A DNA stretch of 6,982 nt from Paracoccaceae bacterium (lineage in GTDB: Bacteria; Pseudomonadota; Alphaproteobacteria; Rhodobacterales; Rhodobacteraceae), in contig WTGT01000081.1 of assembly GCA_011523445.1 (NCBI GenBank), positions 1 through 6,982 of the forward strand. Reading direction: 5' to 3'. The position numbers and the translations under genes are program-made. A model generated the notes under the pieces. The model ran no database searches and was not told where the DNA came from. It saw only the letters and a program-made list of their open reading frames with translations. Positions 5,500-6,982 of this stretch are shown in pieces (position 1 is the stretch's first letter; every line of letters starts with the position of its first letter).

Positions 5500-6982
5500 G
5501 CCCGGGAATTTGCCGAAGGTTTGGGTGGTTCTGGATTGATACCAAAATTCAATCGCATTTCAATGATTTGCGATCTGATTTCAGCCGGATAAGCTCTGAG
5601 GGGAGGCAGGGCGTCGTAAAAAGTGCGCATGATAAGTTCTCTCCCGATGGGAGCGGCAACCCTTGACCCCGACCCTCCATGTTCAACTATTAATGATGCC
5701 ACATATCTGGGTTTTTGGATCGGCCCATAGCAGCAGAATATGGCATGATCTCTCTGTTCCCACGGCAAGTCAATATTTCTGGTTACTCCCACTTCACGTT
5801 CTTGGACAGTTATTCTCCTGACCTGACTTGTTCCGGTTTTACCAGCTATCAAAAAATCATTGTCCGTTGTTCTTGCATCATAGGCAGTACCTTTTTGTTC
5901 ATTCAATACAGCCGTCATGCCTTCCAGAACCAAATTCAAATTCTTTTCGGAAATTCCCATTGACTCCCATTCAGCAACGTTTTCTTCCTTGCCGTCTTTG
6001 GAAATCACAATTCTAGGCATCACCTTCTTGTTGGTTATCAATCGGGCAAGCATTAATCCTATCTGGGCTGTGGAAGCAAGGACAAAACCCTGACCAATTG
6101 CCGCGTTCATGGTATCTCCGACAACCCAGCCTTGGCCTATGTTTGCCTCTTTCCATTCACGATCTGGTACCAGACCGCTGCTCAAATCCGGTATAGGTAG
6201 TTCCGGCTTGCTGCCAAAACCAAATCTTCGTGCCATCTCGGCGATTCGTTCTATTCCTATTATTTCAGCTAACCTGTAGTAAAAAACATCGCAAGATTCC
6301 TTGAGGGACTTTTTTACTCCAACAGTTCCATGTCCCTTCGGATTCCAACAATGAAAAACTCCATCGGCAATTTCGTAGCTACCATTGCAATAGAATGTGA
6401 AATTCTCATTAATCAAACCGCTTTCCAGGGCAGCCAGTAGCGTAATCATCTTGAAAGTGGAGCCTGGGGCATACTGGCCAGCCAAAGGTCTGTTGAAAAA
6501 GGGAGAGTAGATGTTTTCCAGATATGCCTGGTAATCGCTTGATGAAATACCACCGGAAAACAGGTTGGGGTCAAATGTGGGTTTTGATGCCGAAACAAGA
6601 ACATCCCCTTTTTCCAAATCCATGATAAAGACTGATGCAACCTCATTACCAAGAACCAATTGCGTGTACTCTTGCAGTTTGGCATCAAGGGTAAGTTGAA
6701 TGTTTTTTCCGGAAACCGGATTATTGCTGGTTAGTACCTTTACTTTCCTTCCCGAGGAATTCACTTCAAATTTCTTGTTGCCGGGTGTTCCCCGCAATTC
6801 TAAATCGAAGGCCTTTTCGATCCCAACCTTCCCGATCTTGAAATTGGGATGGCTGAGCAGGGATTTAAGATCACTGTTTGCCTCAATTTCCACCAATGAG
6901 GGGGAACCGACATATCCAATCAAATGACTTAGTGAATTCCCCTGCGGATAGTATCTGACAGAACCGAAACCGGTATATATAC
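5496..6982 (-). CDS. mrdA: Penicillin-binding protein 2 (elongasome D,D-transpeptidase), N-terminus outside the window
   Basis: PBP2 is the inner-membrane-anchored periplasmic transpeptidase that cross-links strands made by RodA. The frame stays open to the right edge. An in-frame TTG at 6923 is internal, because upstream codons continue with family sequence (VRYYPQGNSLSHLIGYVG). Counting from the first complete codon at 6980, 494 residues are visible. The N-terminal anchor and the first part of the dimerisation domain, perhaps 130-150 residues, are missing. Active-site motifs are STFK (174-177, with nucleophile Ser174), SCD (229-231, the SxN-type motif, SSD in E. coli) and KTGT (381-384). 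GWVVGDTMNAAIGQG (284-298) and LPWEQRDHA are typical of alphaproteobacterial PBP2. Cys198, Cys211, His217 and Cys230 could bind a metal (see findings). The C-terminal tail is proline-rich. The stop overlaps the rodA start by four bases. Confidence 0.95.
   Translation of the reverse strand, partial: IYTGFGSVRYYPQGNSLSHLIGYVGSPSLVEIEANSDLKSLLSHPNFKIGKVGIEKAFDLELRGTPGNKKFEVNSSGRKVKVLTSNNPVSGKNIQLTLDAKLQEYTQLVLGNEVASVFIMDLEKGDVLVSASKPTFDPNLFSGGISSSDYQAYLENIYSPFFNRPLAGQYAPGSTFKMITLLAALESGLINENFTFYCNGSYEIADGVFHCWNPKGHGTVGVKKSLKESCDVFYYRLAEIIGIERIAEMARRFGFGSKPELPIPDLSSGLVPDREWKEANIGQGWVVGDTMNAAIGQGFVLASTAQIGLMLARLITNKKVMPRIVISKDGKEENVAEWESMGISEKNLNLVLEGMTAVLNEQKGTAYDARTTDNDFLIAGKTGTSQVRRITVQEREVGVTRNIDLPWEQRDHAIFCCYGPIQKPRYVASLIVEHGGSGSRVAAPIGRELIMRTFYDALPPLRAYPAEIRSQIIEMRLNFGINPEPPKPSANSRA

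Noticed and set aside
5496..6923. PBP2 starting at the TTG at 6921-6923 as a complete 475-residue protein
   Set aside because: The frame continues open to the window edge with recognisable PBP2 sequence, and the N-terminal membrane anchor is absent, so the gene is cut by the window.

Overview
The window reads as chromosomal DNA from a Gram-negative bacterium, most likely an alphaproteobacterium. The KdsA N-terminus (metal-dependent type, with AGPC and FLCRQTDLLLAAG), the NhaA subtype (GKEVWEA, LAIADDACG), the PBP2 C-terminal part (LPWEQRDHA, PPLRAYP) and the GhrA-type reductase all recall, from memory, Rhodobacterales and related groups. By eye the DNA is more AT-rich than most cultured members of that order, so a low-GC marine or uncultured alphaproteobacterium is plausible. 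This placement is inference and no search was run.

Layout. Positions 1-1856 hold a minus-strand pair, nhaA (Na+/H+ antiporter) followed 28 bases later by kdsA (KDO-8-phosphate synthase), which runs off the left edge. Positions 1857-2100 are a gene-free divergent intergenic region with only weak promoter-like sequences. Positions 2101-3417 hold the only plus-strand gene, a complete PIF1-family superfamily 1B DNA helicase with a TTG start. Its stop codon overlaps, tail to tail, the stop codon of the next gene. Positions 3414-6982 hold a tightly packed minus-strand run. In transcription order it is mrdA (PBP2, 5' end outside the right edge), rodA (ATGA overlap with mrdA) and a GhrA-type 2-hydroxyacid dehydrogenase, whose ATG lies one base after the rodA stop.

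How the genes work together. PBP2 (transpeptidase) and RodA (SEDS glycosyltransferase) form the core peptidoglycan synthase of the rod-shape elongasome. The reductase is a metabolic enzyme that appears to be co-translated with them and has no obvious link to wall synthesis. KdsA supplies the lipopolysaccharide core sugar KDO. NhaA handles sodium and pH homeostasis, which fits a saline habitat. PIF1 is a DNA-maintenance helicase with no operon partner here.

I see no tRNA or rRNA gene, insertion sequence, CRISPR array, phage gene or convincing intrinsic terminator. The window is mostly ordinary core genome. The points most worth a second look are a cysteine/histidine set in PBP2 that resembles a zinc site, the elongasome-reductase coupling, and the isolated helicase with overlapping convergent stops.
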